A stretch of 64,000 nucleotides of DNA from Candidatus Phyllobacterium onerii (GTDB lineage Bacteria; Pseudomonadota; Alphaproteobacteria; Rhizobiales; Rhizobiaceae): contig NZ_JAQMHX010000009.1 in assembly GCF_028331445.1 (NCBI RefSeq), positions 1-64,000 of the forward strand, given 5' to 3'. The notes below the pieces were generated by a model. That model ran no database searches. It saw nothing but the letters and a program-made list of their open reading frames with translations, and was not told the origin of the DNA. The position numbers and the translations under genes were made by a program. Positions 18,452 to 28,314 of the stretch are shown here, piece after piece. Numbering within the stretch: the first letter of the stretch is position 1; each line of letters begins with the position of its first letter.

Positions 18452-19294
18452 TTGGACTGGTTAACGCAAGACAAGATTCCGGTTGGCCGGACGGCGAAAG
18501 CGGCCGTCGATTGGCTCACCACCAATTTTGCCGGATTTTTCGATGGACTTGCCGCAGTCATGCAGGCCTTCATCGACGGCCTGATGTTTGTGCTGAAATA
18601 TCCACATCCCCTGATCATGGTCGTGATTTTCGCCGCCATCGCTTACGCCCTGCGCCGGTCCATAGCGGTCACGCTTCTCACCATTCTTGGCTTCCTGTTC
18701 ATCCTCAATCAGGGATACTGGCAAGAAACAATGGAGACACTGACCCTGGTGCTCTCCTCGTGCATCCTGTGCATGGGCATCGGCGTGCCCATCGGCATTG
18801 TCGCCGCGCACCGGCCGAAGTTCTATGCCGCGATACGTCCCGTACTCGACCTCATGCAGACCTTACCCACCTTCGTCTATCTCATCCCCGCCATCGTCTT
18901 TTTCGGCATAGGTATGGTGCCCGGCCTGATTGCAACCGCAATCTTTGTTCTGCCGGCACCCATCCGCCTCACCCATCTCGGCGTTTCCTCGACACCCCGG
19001 CACCTGATCGAAGCCGGCGAGGCATTCGGTGCATCTTCCCGCCAACTGCTATGGAAGATCGAACTGCCCTACGCCATGCCGCAAATACTGGCTGGACTTA
19101 CCCAGACGATCATGCTGTCGCTGTCCATGGTGGTCATCGCAGCACTGGTCGGAGCTGATGGGCTTGGCGTTCCAGTCGTTCGTGCCCTGAATTCGGTGAA
19201 CACGGCCTTGGGCTTCGAAGCGGGGCTCGTTATCGTAGTCGTCGCAATCATACTCGACCGTATCTTCCGTCCCGGCAAGGAGCCAGGTGAATGA
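18452..19294 (+). CDS. choW: Choline ABC transporter permease
   Basis: A 280-residue inner-membrane permease of the ProW/OpuAB type with six or so transmembrane segments between about residues 40 and 270. The EAA loop, which docks the ATPase, is visible as EAGEAFGASSRQLLWKIELP. No suitable ATG exists before the conserved start region. TTG at 18452 begins LDWLTQDKIPV, with GGGGATGG nine bases upstream, and gives the length of S. meliloti ChoW (281). It overlaps choV by 4 bp (ATGA), so the two are translationally coupled. Confidence 0.92.
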   Translation: MDWLTQDKIPVGRTAKAAVDWLTTNFAGFFDGLAAVMQAFIDGLMFVLKYPHPLIMVVIFAAIAYALRRSIAVTLLTILGFLFILNQGYWQETMETLTLVLSSCILCMGIGVPIGIVAAHRPKFYAAIRPVLDLMQTLPTFVYLIPAIVFFGIGMVPGLIATAIFVLPAPIRLTHLGVSSTPRHLIEAGEAFGASSRQLLWKIELPYAMPQILAGLTQTIMLSLSMVVIAALVGADGLGVPVVRALNSVNTALGFEAGLVIVVVAIILDRIFRPGKEPGE

Positions 19295-20334
19295 CCGCGA
19301 TCACACTGGATAATGTCTGTATTATTTTTGGCAAGAAGACTGACGGTTCGCTGTTTCTGGCCGACCAAGGCAAAAGCCGCTCGGATATCCAGGCCGAAAC
19401 AGGCCATGTGCTTGGTGTTCACAATTGCACTCTCACCATCGCCGAAGGAGAAATAGTCGTGTTGATGGGGCTCTCGGGCTCCGGAAAATCGACACTCCTG
19501 CGCGCCATCAATCGCCTTAACCCCATCTCACGCGGCTCCGTCGTCGTTCACAACAAAGGGCGGGCCATCGATGTCGGCAAGGCCGACAAGACAACCTTGC
19601 GGGATTTGCGCAAGCATCTTGTTTCGATGGTTTTCCAGCAGTTCGGTCTCCTGCCCTGGCGCACAGTCGAAGAGAATGTCGGGTTCGGACTTGAGCTCTC
19701 GGGTGTTCCGAAGGAAGAGCGCGCGAAAGCCGTGCAGCAGCAGCTGGAACTGGTCAACCTCAAGGACTGGGCCAAGCGCAAGGTCGGTGAGCTTTCCGGT
19801 GGCATGCAGCAGCGGGTCGGCCTTGCACGTGCTTTCGCGACAGGTGCACCGATCCTGCTGATGGATGAGCCCTTTTCAGCGCTTGACCCGCTTATTCGAA
19901 CCCGCCTGCAAGATGAGCTTCTAAGTCTACAGGAGCGCCTGAAGAAGACGATCGTTTTCGTCAGCCACGATCTTGACGAGGCCATGAAAATTGGCAATCG
20001 GATCGCCATTATGGAAGGCGGACGGATCATCCAGTGCGGTACGGCTCAAGACATCCTGCTTAACCCGGCGGATGAATATGTTGCGGATTTTGTCGCCAAC
20101 ATGAATCCACTTGGTGTCCTCACTGCCGCGGACATCATGGTTCCGCTTGATCGGACGCGTCCTGCGAGCAGGCCATTTGCGGCTACAGCCCGTCCGGAAA
20201 CGCCAGTGCGTGAAATCATGCAAGCGATCGCGAAAAACAGTGGCGATGTGGGCGTCCTGGAAAACGGCGCATTTCTCGGGATGATCTCTGCCGATGACAT
20301 CGTGCGTGGCTTGTTAAAGCACCAGAAGCATTAG
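19291..20334 (+). CDS. choV: Choline ABC transporter ATP-binding protein
   Basis: A 347-residue ATPase of the ProV/OpuAA type that energises choline uptake. Walker A GLSGSGKST lies near residues 55-63, the signature LSGGMQQRVGLARA near 169-182, Walker B LLMDEPFSALDP near 188-199 and the switch His in VSHDLDEA near 223-230. A C-terminal extension of about 100 residues includes one CBS-like segment (PVREIMQAIAKNSGDVGVLENGAFLGMISADDI, spread over about 300-335), as in glycine betaine ATPases, where it senses ionic strength. Confidence 0.95.
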   Translation: MTAITLDNVCIIFGKKTDGSLFLADQGKSRSDIQAETGHVLGVHNCTLTIAEGEIVVLMGLSGSGKSTLLRAINRLNPISRGSVVVHNKGRAIDVGKADKTTLRDLRKHLVSMVFQQFGLLPWRTVEENVGFGLELSGVPKEERAKAVQQQLELVNLKDWAKRKVGELSGGMQQRVGLARAFATGAPILLMDEPFSALDPLIRTRLQDELLSLQERLKKTIVFVSHDLDEAMKIGNRIAIMEGGRIIQCGTAQDILLNPADEYVADFVANMNPLGVLTAADIMVPLDRTRPASRPFAATARPETPVREIMQAIAKNSGDVGVLENGAFLGMISADDIVRGLLKHQKH

Positions 20335-20340
20335 CTTGAG

Positions 20341-20601
20341 CTATTCTTCTTCCGTATCCTCGTCGCCGGATTTCCCGGCTGGCTGCCATGAATGTGGCAC
20401 GACTTTTTTCTGCGTATTTGAATCCGTGAATATCCACCAGCCGGCATCCGTTTCGTCCCACTGACCACCCGTGGCCTTCAGGCGATCCAGTGAACGATAT
20501 TGCCCGATGGACTCGTTTTCCTGTCCATCCTCGTCAGTCCAGAACACCTGAACCTTGCTGCCATCCTTGGGTGCTGTGGAGATCGGCTGCTTTTTGGTCA
20601 T
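20341..20601 (-). CDS. Small tryptophan-rich protein (DUF551-like)
   Basis: An 86-residue acidic protein, MTKKQPISTAPKDGSKVQVF at the start, with a GWWIF turn and an SWQP end. This pattern (TAPKDG then W-rich C-terminus) recalls DUF551-type proteins of unknown function; the match is by eye. Its ATG lies one base after the dppF stop (TGA C ATG), so it is co-translated with the dipeptide transporter operon. It ends only 6 bp from convergent choV, with no terminator between them. Confidence 0.6.
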   Translation of the reverse strand: MTKKQPISTAPKDGSKVQVFWTDEDGQENESIGQYRSLDRLKATGGQWDETDAGWWIFTDSNTQKKVVPHSWQPAGKSGDEDTEEE

Positions 20602-20602
20602 G

Positions 20603-21433
20603 TCATGCAGCCTTCTTCTTGGCCAAGCGTGCTCTGATGCTTTCCACATCGGACTTCGGCGTCGCTGCAAACAGCGTCTTCGTATAGCTGTGCTGCGGGT
20701 TGGCAAACACTTCCTCCCGCGTACCGTATTCAACAACTTCGCCGTAGTACATCACCATCACCTCGTCGGCGATATAGCGCACCACAGAAAGATCGTGGCT
20801 GATGAAGACGTAGGTAAGGTTGAACTCGTCCTGCAGATCGGCCAACAGGTTAAGAACCTGTGCTTGTACCGAGAGATCCAACGCAGAGACCGGCTCATCC
20901 AGCACGAGCAGGCTGGGGCTAAGCATCAGCGCGCGGGCGATGGCGATACGCTGGCGCTGACCTCCGGAGAACATGTGCGGATAGCGATTGTAGTGTTCAG
21001 GTCCAAGTCCGACCTTCACCAGCATTTGCATCGCCAGATCGCGCCGCTCGGCGGCCGTCTTGTTGGTGTTCAACAACAAGGGTTCGCCGAGAACTTCACC
21101 GATCTTCTGGCGCGGATTGAGCGAACCATAGGGATTCTGGAAAATGATCTGAACCTTTCGGCGCATCTCCGCGGTGACGCGATCCTTGGCGATGTTGATA
21201 GGCTTCCCGTCGATCAAAAGTTCGCCGGAAGTTTGCGGATCGATCAGCGTCAGTATCCGACCCAGCGTTGACTTTCCGCAACCGCTCTCACCCACAATGG
21301 CAAGGGTTTTGCCCTTTTCCAAAGTAAAGCTGACGCCCTTGACCGCGTGCACGGTCTTCTGCTTGCCAAACAAGCCGCCGCCGACATAATAGTCACGGAC
21401 GATATTGCGGCCCTCGAGTACGACCTCGCTCAT
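20603..21433 (-). CDS. dppF: Dipeptide/oligopeptide ABC transporter ATP-binding protein DppF-type
   Basis: A 276-residue ATPase; Walker [13 protein letters not shown] near residues 43-54, signature [15 protein letters not shown] near 155-169, Walker [13 protein letters not shown] near 175-186, and switch His in [11 protein letters not shown]. With DppD it forms the heterodimeric motor of a peptide importer. Its start overlaps the dppD stop (ATGA). It is shorter than many DppF proteins (about 320-330) because the C-terminal oligopeptide-transporter tail is short. Confidence 0.92.
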   Translation of the reverse strand: MSEVVLEGRNIVRDYYVGGGLFGKQKTVHAVKGVSFTLEKGKTLAIVGESGCGKSTLGRILTLIDPQTSGELLIDGKPINIAKDRVTAEMRRKVQIIFQNPYGSLNPRQKIGEVLGEPLLLNTNKTAAERRDLAMQMLVKVGLGPEHYNRYPHMFSGGQRQRIAIARALMLSPSLLVLDEPVSALDLSVQAQVLNLLADLQDEFNLTYVFISHDLSVVRYIADEVMVMYYGEVVEYGTREEVFANPQHSYTKTLFAATPKSDVESIRARLAKKKAA

Positions 21434-22284
21434 GGCGCCACTCCTGCATTGGCGGCTTCATTCTTCATGAAATCTGCAACCGTTGACAGACGGTCGCCAG
21501 TCGCATTCTCCGGCAAGGCAGACAGAAGCGCGCGGGTGTAGGGGCTTTTGGGCGACTCGAACAGCGAGAGCACGTCGGCCTCCTCCATCTTGCGGCCCTT
21601 GTATTGAACAATCACGCGATCAGCCGTTTCCGCAACGACACCCATATCATGGGTAATCATGATCAGACCCATGCCGTGCTTCACCTGCAAGCTCACGAGA
21701 AGGTCGAGAATTTGCTTCTGGATCGTCACGTCGAGCGCCGTCGTCGGCTCATCAGCGATCAGCAGTTTCGGATTGCAGGCAATGGCAATGGCGATCATGA
21801 CGCGCTGACATTGGCCGCCGGACATCTGATGCGGGAAGGAGTTCAATCGCTCTTCCGGCGACGGGATGCCCACTTGCTTGAACAATTCGATCGCGCGCTT
21901 GCGACGTGTCGGACCATCCATCTTCATATGGAAGCGCAGCACCTCTTCGAGCTGGAAACCGACTGTAAAGCAGGGATTGAGGCTTGCCATCGGCTCCTGG
22001 AAGATCATGGCGACGTCGCGGCCGACGATTTCTCGCCTCTGCTTGCCGGTCATCGTCAACATGTTGTGGCCATCGAATGTCATACTGTCGGCGGTGACGG
22101 TTGCGGTCTTCGGCAAAAGGCCCATCACGGCCAGCATGGCAACAGACTTACCCGAACCGGATTCACCGACGATCGCCAGAACTTCACGATTGTCGACCGA
22201 AAGATCAATGCCCTGCACGGCCATGAACAAGCCGGCGTTGGTATCGAAGCCAACAGACAGGTTCTTGATTTCAAGCAGCGCCAT
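21430..22284 (-). CDS. dppD: Dipeptide/oligopeptide ABC transporter ATP-binding protein DppD-type
   Basis: A 284-residue ATPase. Walker [13 protein letters not shown] lies near residues 40-51, the signature [16 protein letters not shown] near 157-172 (Cys in place of the usual Arg or Leu after Gln), Walker [17 protein letters not shown] near 177-192 and switch His in [10 protein letters not shown]. It pairs with DppF. Three bases separate it from dppC and it overlaps dppF by 4, so dppBCDF is a tight operon. Confidence 0.92.
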   Translation of the reverse strand: MALLEIKNLSVGFDTNAGLFMAVQGIDLSVDNREVLAIVGESGSGKSVAMLAVMGLLPKTATVTADSMTFDGHNMLTMTGKQRREIVGRDVAMIFQEPMASLNPCFTVGFQLEEVLRFHMKMDGPTRRKRAIELFKQVGIPSPEERLNSFPHQMSGGQCQRVMIAIAIACNPKLLIADEPTTALDVTIQKQILDLLVSLQVKHGMGLIMITHDMGVVAETADRVIVQYKGRKMEEADVLSLFESPKSPYTRALLSALPENATGDRLSTVADFMKNEAANAGVAP

Positions 22285-22287
22285 ATC

Positions 22288-23205
22288 TCAGCTCCTTTTC
22301 AACTTAGGATCGAGAGCATCGCGCAGTCCATCTCCAACGAGATTGATCGCGAGGACGGTGATCAAGATTGCCAGACCAGGGAAAGTCACCACCCACCAGG
22401 CGCGCAGGATGAATTCGCGCGCTTCGGCCAGCATCGTTCCCCATTCCGGTGTTGGCGGTTGGGCACCCATGCCGAGGAACCCAAGTGCTGCAGCCTCGAG
22501 AATTGCATTCGAAAACGACAGTGTTCCCTGCACGATCAGCGGCGCGAGACAATTCGGCAGGATCGTCTTGAACATCAAGCGAAGGTGGCCAGCGCCTGCC
22601 AGCTTCGATGCGATGACGTATTCACGGTTCTTTTCGCTCATGACCGCCGCACGCGTAAGGCGCGCGAAGTGCGGTTGCAGAACGAGAGCAATTGCGATCA
22701 TCGCATTGAATAGGCCAGGCCCCAGAATAGCCACAAGCACGAGTGCGAGCAACAGGGGCGGAAACGCCAGGATGATGTCCATGATGCGCATGATCAGCGT
22801 ATCGACCCAACCACGGAAATAGCCAGCCAGCACACCGAGAATAACGCCGGTGATCATGGCGAACGTCACGACAATCAAGCCGATGAACAACGAATAGCGC
22901 GCGCCGTAGATCAGGCGGGAAAGCAGGTCCCGGCCCACGGCATCGGTGCCAAGCAAAAACTGCTCCTTGCCGCCGACCTGCCATGAGGGCGGCGTCAGCA
23001 ATGCATCGCGGTACTGTTGGTAGGGAGCGTGCGGCGCTATGAGCGGACCAAATATGGCGATCAGCACCAGAAGGACGAGGACGGCAAAACCTATCACCGC
23101 GCCCTTGTTGACGCTGAAATAAAACCAGAATTCCGAAAACCGCGCCATACGGCCCGAAGTCTGGGACGAGGCAAGCGGTACGGGCGGGGAAACTTCGTTG
23201 GTCAC
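22288..23205 (-). CDS. dppC: Dipeptide/oligopeptide ABC transporter permease DppC-type
   Basis: A 305-residue permease with six predicted transmembrane helices; the first (VIGFAVLVLLVLIAIFGPLI) follows a short cytoplasmic segment. The family motif GTDAVGRDLLSRLIYGAR is present near residues 85-105, and the EAA docking loop near the C-terminal part. The start is GTG at 23205, with GAGGA overlapping the dppB stop; no better ATG is nearby. It forms the channel with DppB. Confidence 0.92.
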   Translation of the reverse strand: MTNEVSPPVPLASSQTSGRMARFSEFWFYFSVNKGAVIGFAVLVLLVLIAIFGPLIAPHAPYQQYRDALLTPPSWQVGGKEQFLLGTDAVGRDLLSRLIYGARYSLFIGLIVVTFAMITGVILGVLAGYFRGWVDTLIMRIMDIILAFPPLLLALVLVAILGPGLFNAMIAIALVLQPHFARLTRAAVMSEKNREYVIASKLAGAGHLRLMFKTILPNCLAPLIVQGTLSFSNAILEAAALGFLGMGAQPPTPEWGTMLAEAREFILRAWWVVTFPGLAILITVLAINLVGDGLRDALDPKLKRS

Positions 23206-23212
23206 GGGTTCC

Positions 23213-24220
23213 TCACTTTACGCGAATACGCGGGTTGATAACCGCATAGAGCAGATCAACAATCAGATTGACGACCATGACGATCAGCGCCACGAGCATG
23301 AGGCCTCCCTGCACCACGACGTAATCCCGGCGGGAGATGGCATCGATCATCCACTTGCCGATGCCGGGCCAGGAAAAGATGGTCTCGGTCAGGATCGCGC
23401 CGGCCATGAGCAAGCCCATCTGCAAACCAATCGTCGTAATGACCGGGATCATCGCATTGCGCAGGGCATGCACGCCGATGACGCGTTTCGGTTCAAGGCC
23501 CTTTGCCCGGGCAGTACGCACATAGTCTTCACCGAGAACTTCCAGCATGGCGGATCTCGTTTGACGCGCGATAACCGCGAGCGGGATCGTTCCAAGCACG
23601 ATTGTCGGCAGAATCAGATGCGAAACAGCCGATTTGAATGCGCCTTTGCCACCTGAAATCAGGCTATCTATCAGCATGAAGCCTGTGGTTGGCTTGAAGA
23701 AATAGATGAGGTCCATGCGCCCTGACACCGGCGTCCAATGCAATATACCGGCGAAAAGGATGATCAGGAGAATACCCCACCAGAAGATCGGCATCGAATA
23801 GCCAACGAGTGCGATGCCCATGCTCAACTGATCGAATATCGAACCGCGCTTGACTGCAGCGAAGATACCCGCCGGGATGCCGATGATGACGGCAAAGAGC
23901 ATGGCGCAGATACTAAGCTCCAGTGTCGCCGGGAAAAGCGCCCGGAAATCTGCTAGAACCGGCCGTTTGCTGGCGATCGACGTGCCGAAATCTCCATGGA
24001 AAATACCCCATAGGAACGAAAAGTACTGTTCCCATATGGGCCTGTTGAAACCGAACTGGTCCATCAGCAATTGATGCCGTTCCGGCGTCATGCCACGTTC
24101 GCCCGCAAGTGCGATGACTGGGTCGCCGGGCAACAAACGAATGAAAATGAAGGCCACAAAACTGATACCGATAAACGTCGGAATCAGCAGCAGCACTCTG
24201 GACGCGATATAGCGAAACAT
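23213..24220 (-). CDS. dppB: Dipeptide/oligopeptide ABC transporter permease DppB-type
   Basis: A 335-residue permease beginning with a membrane helix (VLLLIPTFIGISFVAFIFI) and the family signature RLLPGDPVIALAGE. The EAA loop reads RTARAKGLEPKRVIGVHALRN. It is the first gene after an intrinsic terminator that follows dppA, so the permease and ATPase genes are probably read through from dppA at a lower level than the binding protein. Confidence 0.93.
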   Translation of the reverse strand: MFRYIASRVLLLIPTFIGISFVAFIFIRLLPGDPVIALAGERGMTPERHQLLMDQFGFNRPIWEQYFSFLWGIFHGDFGTSIASKRPVLADFRALFPATLELSICAMLFAVIIGIPAGIFAAVKRGSIFDQLSMGIALVGYSMPIFWWGILLIILFAGILHWTPVSGRMDLIYFFKPTTGFMLIDSLISGGKGAFKSAVSHLILPTIVLGTIPLAVIARQTRSAMLEVLGEDYVRTARAKGLEPKRVIGVHALRNAMIPVITTIGLQMGLLMAGAILTETIFSWPGIGKWMIDAISRRDYVVVQGGLMLVALIVMVVNLIVDLLYAVINPRIRVK

Positions 24221-24230
24221 GGTGACCTGA

Positions 24231-24263
24231 AAAAAACGCGGTACCGGCCGAAGCCGGTACCGC
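24231..24263 (-). terminator. Intrinsic terminator between dppA and dppB
   Basis: A perfect 11-bp stem, GCGGTACCGGC (minus-strand 24263-24253) with GCCGGTACCGC (24248-24238), closed by a TTCG tetraloop and followed by a T run on the minus strand. It sits just after the dppA stop and before dppB. Its likely role is to give much more binding protein than permease. Confidence 0.92.
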
Positions 24264-24273
24264 TGGAGTAAAT

Positions 24274-25878
24274 TTACTCTGCGACGTCGACGCTGGCGAA
24301 GTTATGAACACCGAGCGGGCTCGGCACATAGCCAGATACGTTCTTCGTCATAGCTGTCGTAACGAGCGAGTGAGCAAGCGTTGCCCATGGTGCTTCACGC
24401 TTGAATACAACCTGCGATTCTTCATAGAGCTTGGTCCGCTCTGCAGGATCGGAGACGACAGCCGCCTTGTTGATCAAATCCGTGAATTCCTGGTTGCACC
24501 ATGCAGCGCGGTTGGATGTACCCACAGCCTGGCAGGACAACAGGGTTGCAAGGAAGTTATCCGGATCGCCATTGTCACCGGTCCAGCCAATGATGACCGC
24601 ACCGTCGTGCTTTGGATCGGAAGCCTGCTTCAGGTATTCCTGCCAATCGAAGGTAACGATCTCGGCCTTAACACCAACCTTGGCAAAATCCGACTGGATC
24701 AGTTCGGCAGTACGGCGGCCATTCGGCATATAAGGACGTGCAACCGGCATAGCCCAGATCTTCATCGACAGATCTTTTACGCCAGCCTTCTCGAGTGCTG
24801 CCTTTGCCGCTTCAGGATTGTATTCGTCATCCTTGATCGACTTGTTGTAGGACCACATCGTTGGCGGGATCGGGTTGATCGCCGGTGTACCCTGACCGAG
24901 ATAAACGGCGTCAACGATGGCCTTCTTGTCGATTGCCTGGTTGAGTGCCTTGCGCACTTCCGGCTTGTCGAACGGTGCCTGTGTCGTGTTGTAGGCAAGC
25001 GTCGAAACGTTCAGGCCTTCTTCCTGAATGACATTCAGGTTTGTATCAGCCTTCAGGCCTTCCACATCTGCCGGATCCGGATAGATCGTCAGCTGGCATT
25101 CACCGGCCTTGAGCTTCTGCACGCGAACAGCCGCATCAGGCGTAACCGCGAAGATAAGGCTGTCGAGCTTGACCTTGCCTTTGTAGTAGTCAGGATTGGC
25201 TTCGTAGCGGATGGCAGTGTTGAGCTGATAGTCCACGAACTGGAATGGGCCCGTACCAACCGGCTGCTCGTTGAGCTTGCCCGGAGTTCCGTCAGCCATC
25301 AGCTTGTCGGCATATTCCTTGGAAACGATGGACGAGAAGTCCATGGCAAGGTTGGCAAGCATCGGCGCGTTCGGCTTGGTCAGCGTGACCTTTACAGTCA
25401 GGTCGTCGACTTTTTCCACTGACTTGATCAGCTTCGGGAAGTCCATGCCTTCAAAGTATTCGTAGGAAGCGCCGTCTACATACTTGGCCCAAGGGCTGCC
25501 TTCCTTCTGGCGTTCAAAGGAAAACACCACGTCGTCAGCATTTAGCTCACGCGATGGCGTGAAATAGCTTGTCGTCTGAAACTTGACGCCTGGATGAAGT
25601 TTGAACGTGTATTCCAGACCATCATCGGAGATCGTCCAGCTATCAGCGAGAGCTGGTTCAACTTCCGACGTTCCTGGCTTGAATTCCACCAGTTTGTTGA
25701 AGACGGCTTGTCCTGTCGCATCGAGTGTCTCACCACCCGTATAAAGCGCCGGATCAAAACCGCCTGGGGCAGCTTCCGAGCAAAAGACTAACGTCTTGGC
25801 TGCGGCTCCACCTGCCATCAGCCCACCTGTCAGCATTGCGAGCGCGGTCGCCGCAAGGAGTTTCTTGTAGGTATTCAT
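24274..25878 (-). CDS. dppA: Dipeptide ABC transporter substrate-binding protein DppA-type
   Basis: A 534-residue periplasmic binding protein (SBP family 5). The signal peptide MNTYKKLLAATALAMLTGG and following alanines end near residue 28 (AAAK). The mature part begins TLVFCSEAAPGGFDPALYTGGETLDATGQ, very like E. coli DppA, which binds dipeptides and heme; that ligand range is inferred. I chose the ATG at 25878 because GGTGGAAAAG precedes it and it gives a proper signal peptide; an upstream start would add 28 residues. A terminator follows the gene. Confidence 0.94.
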   Translation of the reverse strand: MNTYKKLLAATALAMLTGGLMAGGAAAKTLVFCSEAAPGGFDPALYTGGETLDATGQAVFNKLVEFKPGTSEVEPALADSWTISDDGLEYTFKLHPGVKFQTTSYFTPSRELNADDVVFSFERQKEGSPWAKYVDGASYEYFEGMDFPKLIKSVEKVDDLTVKVTLTKPNAPMLANLAMDFSSIVSKEYADKLMADGTPGKLNEQPVGTGPFQFVDYQLNTAIRYEANPDYYKGKVKLDSLIFAVTPDAAVRVQKLKAGECQLTIYPDPADVEGLKADTNLNVIQEEGLNVSTLAYNTTQAPFDKPEVRKALNQAIDKKAIVDAVYLGQGTPAINPIPPTMWSYNKSIKDDEYNPEAAKAALEKAGVKDLSMKIWAMPVARPYMPNGRRTAELIQSDFAKVGVKAEIVTFDWQEYLKQASDPKHDGAVIIGWTGDNGDPDNFLATLLSCQAVGTSNRAAWCNQEFTDLINKAAVVSDPAERTKLYEESQVVFKREAPWATLAHSLVTTAMTKNVSGYVPSPLGVHNFASVDVAE

Positions 25879-26211
25879 CTTTTCCACCTTCAGAGGTTTT
25901 TTTGTGTTGCAGGCCCCCATGCCTACAACGAAGGTTGCATGGAAGCCTTTGCCATGTCGCAATGCAAGCAGATTTATTCGCAGTCAACCCACCGAAACGC
26001 CGATAATACTGGATTCTGGAGAATCTCTGCCTTCATGCCAAAAAAAAAGTGAAAATCCCTAAAAATCCGTCCACTGGCTTTTACTATGACGCGTCGCTGG
26101 GGGCCTCATACTTGGGCGGCAGGGAACGATTTTGACGGCAGGAAACAGCGAAACGGCTGGATAACCGACCACACCCATGCGAGAAGGCAGGAACGAGCAT
26201 CGGAGACGATC
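25879..26211. other. Divergent promoter region dppA / SDR gene
   Basis: The 333 bp hold no convincing gene. The half next to dppA should contain its promoter and ribosome binding site. The other half, with GGAGACGATC just before the SDR start, should hold that of the dehydrogenase. I found no operator symmetry or riboswitch-like structure. Confidence 0.45.
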
Positions 26212-26973
26212 ATGGATACGAATGGACATGTGGCAATTGTAACAGGTGGTGGCTCGGGTTTGGGAGCAGCGACTGCCCGCAGGCTGGCGGCAAAAGGTGC
26301 GAAAATTGCCCTTTTCGACATCAATCTTGACGCCGCGCAGAGCGTCGCAAATGAGATCGGCGGATTGGCGCTCAGTTGCAATGTGTCCAGTGCAGGCGAC
26401 GCCGAGAAGGCCGTTGCGCATGTCATCGACGCACTCGGAACGCCGCGCATTCTGGTCAACTGCGCCGGTATAGCCAATGCGGGGCGCATCGTCGGTCGTG
26501 ATGGCCCACACGATCTCGACCTTTATCGACGTGTGATTGAGGTCAATCTCATCGGTTCGTTTAATATGCTTCGGCTTGTCAGCGATGCCGCGTCAAAGCT
26601 TGATCCGCTCGAATCGGGCGAACGCGGTGTTATCATCTCCACCGCATCCGTCGCCGCTTTTGACGGCCAGATCGGTCAGGCGGCCTATGCGTCTTCCAAA
26701 GCCGGTATAGCCGGCATGACCCTACCCGCAGCGCGCGAACTCGCGCGTTTCGGCATTCGCGTCATGGCTATTGCGCCCGGCATTTTCGGAACGCCTATGC
26801 TACTCGCCATGCCGCAAGAGGTTCAGGATTCCCTTGCTGCGTCCATTCCATTTCCATCGAGACTTGGCAAACCGGAGGAATATGCGGCTCTGGCCTTGCA
26901 TATCATTGAAAATCCGATGCTTAACGGCGAAACTATCCGTCTTGATGGCGCAATCCGGATGGCACCAAAATGA
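26212..26973 (+). CDS. SDR family dehydrogenase, 3-hydroxyacyl-CoA dehydrogenase type
   Basis: A 253-residue classical short-chain dehydrogenase. The cofactor motif TGGGSGLG lies near residues 11-18 (Asp in FDIN suggests NAD), NCAG near 84, catalytic Ser in STAS and the YASSK catalytic pair near 165-169. GIFGTPML near 190 and the overall length resemble type II 3-hydroxyacyl-CoA dehydrogenase (HSD17B10-like), which acts in branched-chain and fatty acid breakdown. GGAGACGATC precedes the ATG at 26212. It stands alone; the substrate is inferred from family resemblance. Confidence 0.88.
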   Translation: MDTNGHVAIVTGGGSGLGAATARRLAAKGAKIALFDINLDAAQSVANEIGGLALSCNVSSAGDAEKAVAHVIDALGTPRILVNCAGIANAGRIVGRDGPHDLDLYRRVIEVNLIGSFNMLRLVSDAASKLDPLESGERGVIISTASVAAFDGQIGQAAYASSKAGIAGMTLPAARELARFGIRVMAIAPGIFGTPMLLAMPQEVQDSLAASIPFPSRLGKPEEYAALALHIIENPMLNGETIRLDGAIRMAPK

Positions 26974-27117
26974 AGAGGCAAGTTGACGCATAAATCGAAT
27001 TGTGGGTTGCAACTTTTTACGCGCCGGCGATGTTCTGTTAAGGTCGGTCATCTAGAATCCTTAGCAAGAGTCATAGGTCGCTGACACCGATTGAACCCGA
27101 CCGTGAAAAGGTTACAG

Positions 27118-28314
27118 ATGTCCGTTATCAATCGTCTGGTTGTACTGTTACCAGGCTTTGAGCATATGCCCGTAGAGGCCCATCATCGCCGCTTCACGCG
27201 CGAAGCGGCCAAGACAGCCCCCGTTTACGATATGTCCTTGACCCAGTCTGAACCGCTGCGCGTTTCCTCGACCGATGGCGGGATCGCAACCGGCGAGTTC
27301 AGTCTCCATGCTTCCGGCGATGGCTGGTCGGCCAATACGGATTTCATCCTCTACGGACTAGGCGACATCACCCTTTTTTACGCGTCCAGAAATCCCCTAA
27401 GGCGGTTGCTAAGTGGAATTATCGCCCTGCTTGATTTTATCCTCACCGGGACATTCTTCCGCTTTGTTGTGACGAGTTGGCGCTATGCCCTGTTTTTCGT
27501 TTATCCGTTGTTGATCTGCTTTGTCATACTGGGTGCATCCTACGGCACCGGGCGTCTTGCCGCGTTGTACAACCAAACCAGCGTACCGGTCGCGCCGGCG
27601 ATAGCTTTGACTACCGCCATCCTGTTGTTCTGGCTCGCTGCCTCAAAACTCCATTTCCTGCTCCTCATGGATGACTGGACGTTCGCCCGTGATATGGCGC
27701 GGGGCAAACGGCCGGATGTGATGCAGAAACTGGATCGCGTCATTGCCGATGCAGCCAACCGTATAAGCAATGCTCCACCCGGCACAGAAATCGTTGTTGC
27801 AGCTCACAGCCTTGGCGCGGTTTGCGCAATTCCGATTCTCGATGCCGCCCTTCGCCGCGAGGGTTCTCGCCGGTATGGCCTGCTCACTGTCGGGTCCAGT
27901 CTGTTGAAGGTAGCACTGCATCCTGCTGCTCACACGTTGCGCAAAAGTGTCGAGACCGTTGCAAATAGCAAAACGGTCTGGATCGATGTGCAATCGCTGA
28001 CAGACCCCATGAATTTCTACCAATCTGATCCCGTGCGGGACCTAAAAATAAAAGGTGAAAAATCGCCGATCCTGGTGAGAGTGCGTTTCCGCAACCAACT
28101 TTGCGATGAGGCATATAAATCTATTCGACGGGATTTCTTTCGCGTACATCGCCAGTTTGTTTTCGGTGTCGAAAAACGCACCCATTACTCATGGCATGCC
28201 ATCTTGTGTGGTCCGGAACAATTCGCCGATGTCGCCGCATTAGGTGGCCTGCGCTGTGATCAGAACACACCGTCGCCGGCAAAACTCAATATTGCTGGAA
28301 CTGCCACCACATGA
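27118..28314 (+). CDS. Membrane-embedded alpha/beta hydrolase-like protein
   Basis: A 398-residue protein with an N-terminal beta segment (RLVVLLPGFEHMP), three hydrophobic membrane segments at about 95-112, 120-145 and 160-180, then a soluble half. The lipase-type nucleophile elbow AHSLGA places the catalytic Ser at residue 231; a following Asp and His are plausible but not certain. It may be an esterase or lipase acting at the inner membrane face. I chose ATG 27118, with AAAAGG before it, over a TTG at 27091. Its stop overlaps the next gene's start (ATGA), so the two work together. Confidence 0.65.
   Translation: MSVINRLVVLLPGFEHMPVEAHHRRFTREAAKTAPVYDMSLTQSEPLRVSSTDGGIATGEFSLHASGDGWSANTDFILYGLGDITLFYASRNPLRRLLSGIIALLDFILTGTFFRFVVTSWRYALFFVYPLLICFVILGASYGTGRLAALYNQTSVPVAPAIALTTAILLFWLAASKLHFLLLMDDWTFARDMARGKRPDVMQKLDRVIADAANRISNAPPGTEIVVAAHSLGAVCAIPILDAALRREGSRRYGLLTVGSSLLKVALHPAAHTLRKSVETVANSKTVWIDVQSLTDPMNFYQSDPVRDLKIKGEKSPILVRVRFRNQLCDEAYKSIRRDFFRVHRQFVFGVEKRTHYSWHAILCGPEQFADVAALGGLRCDQNTPSPAKLNIAGTATT

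Noticed and set aside
25900-25990. Possible sigma-54 promoter before dppA (TGGCA...TGCA)
   Set aside because: The GG to GC distance is three bases longer than the sigma-54 consensus.
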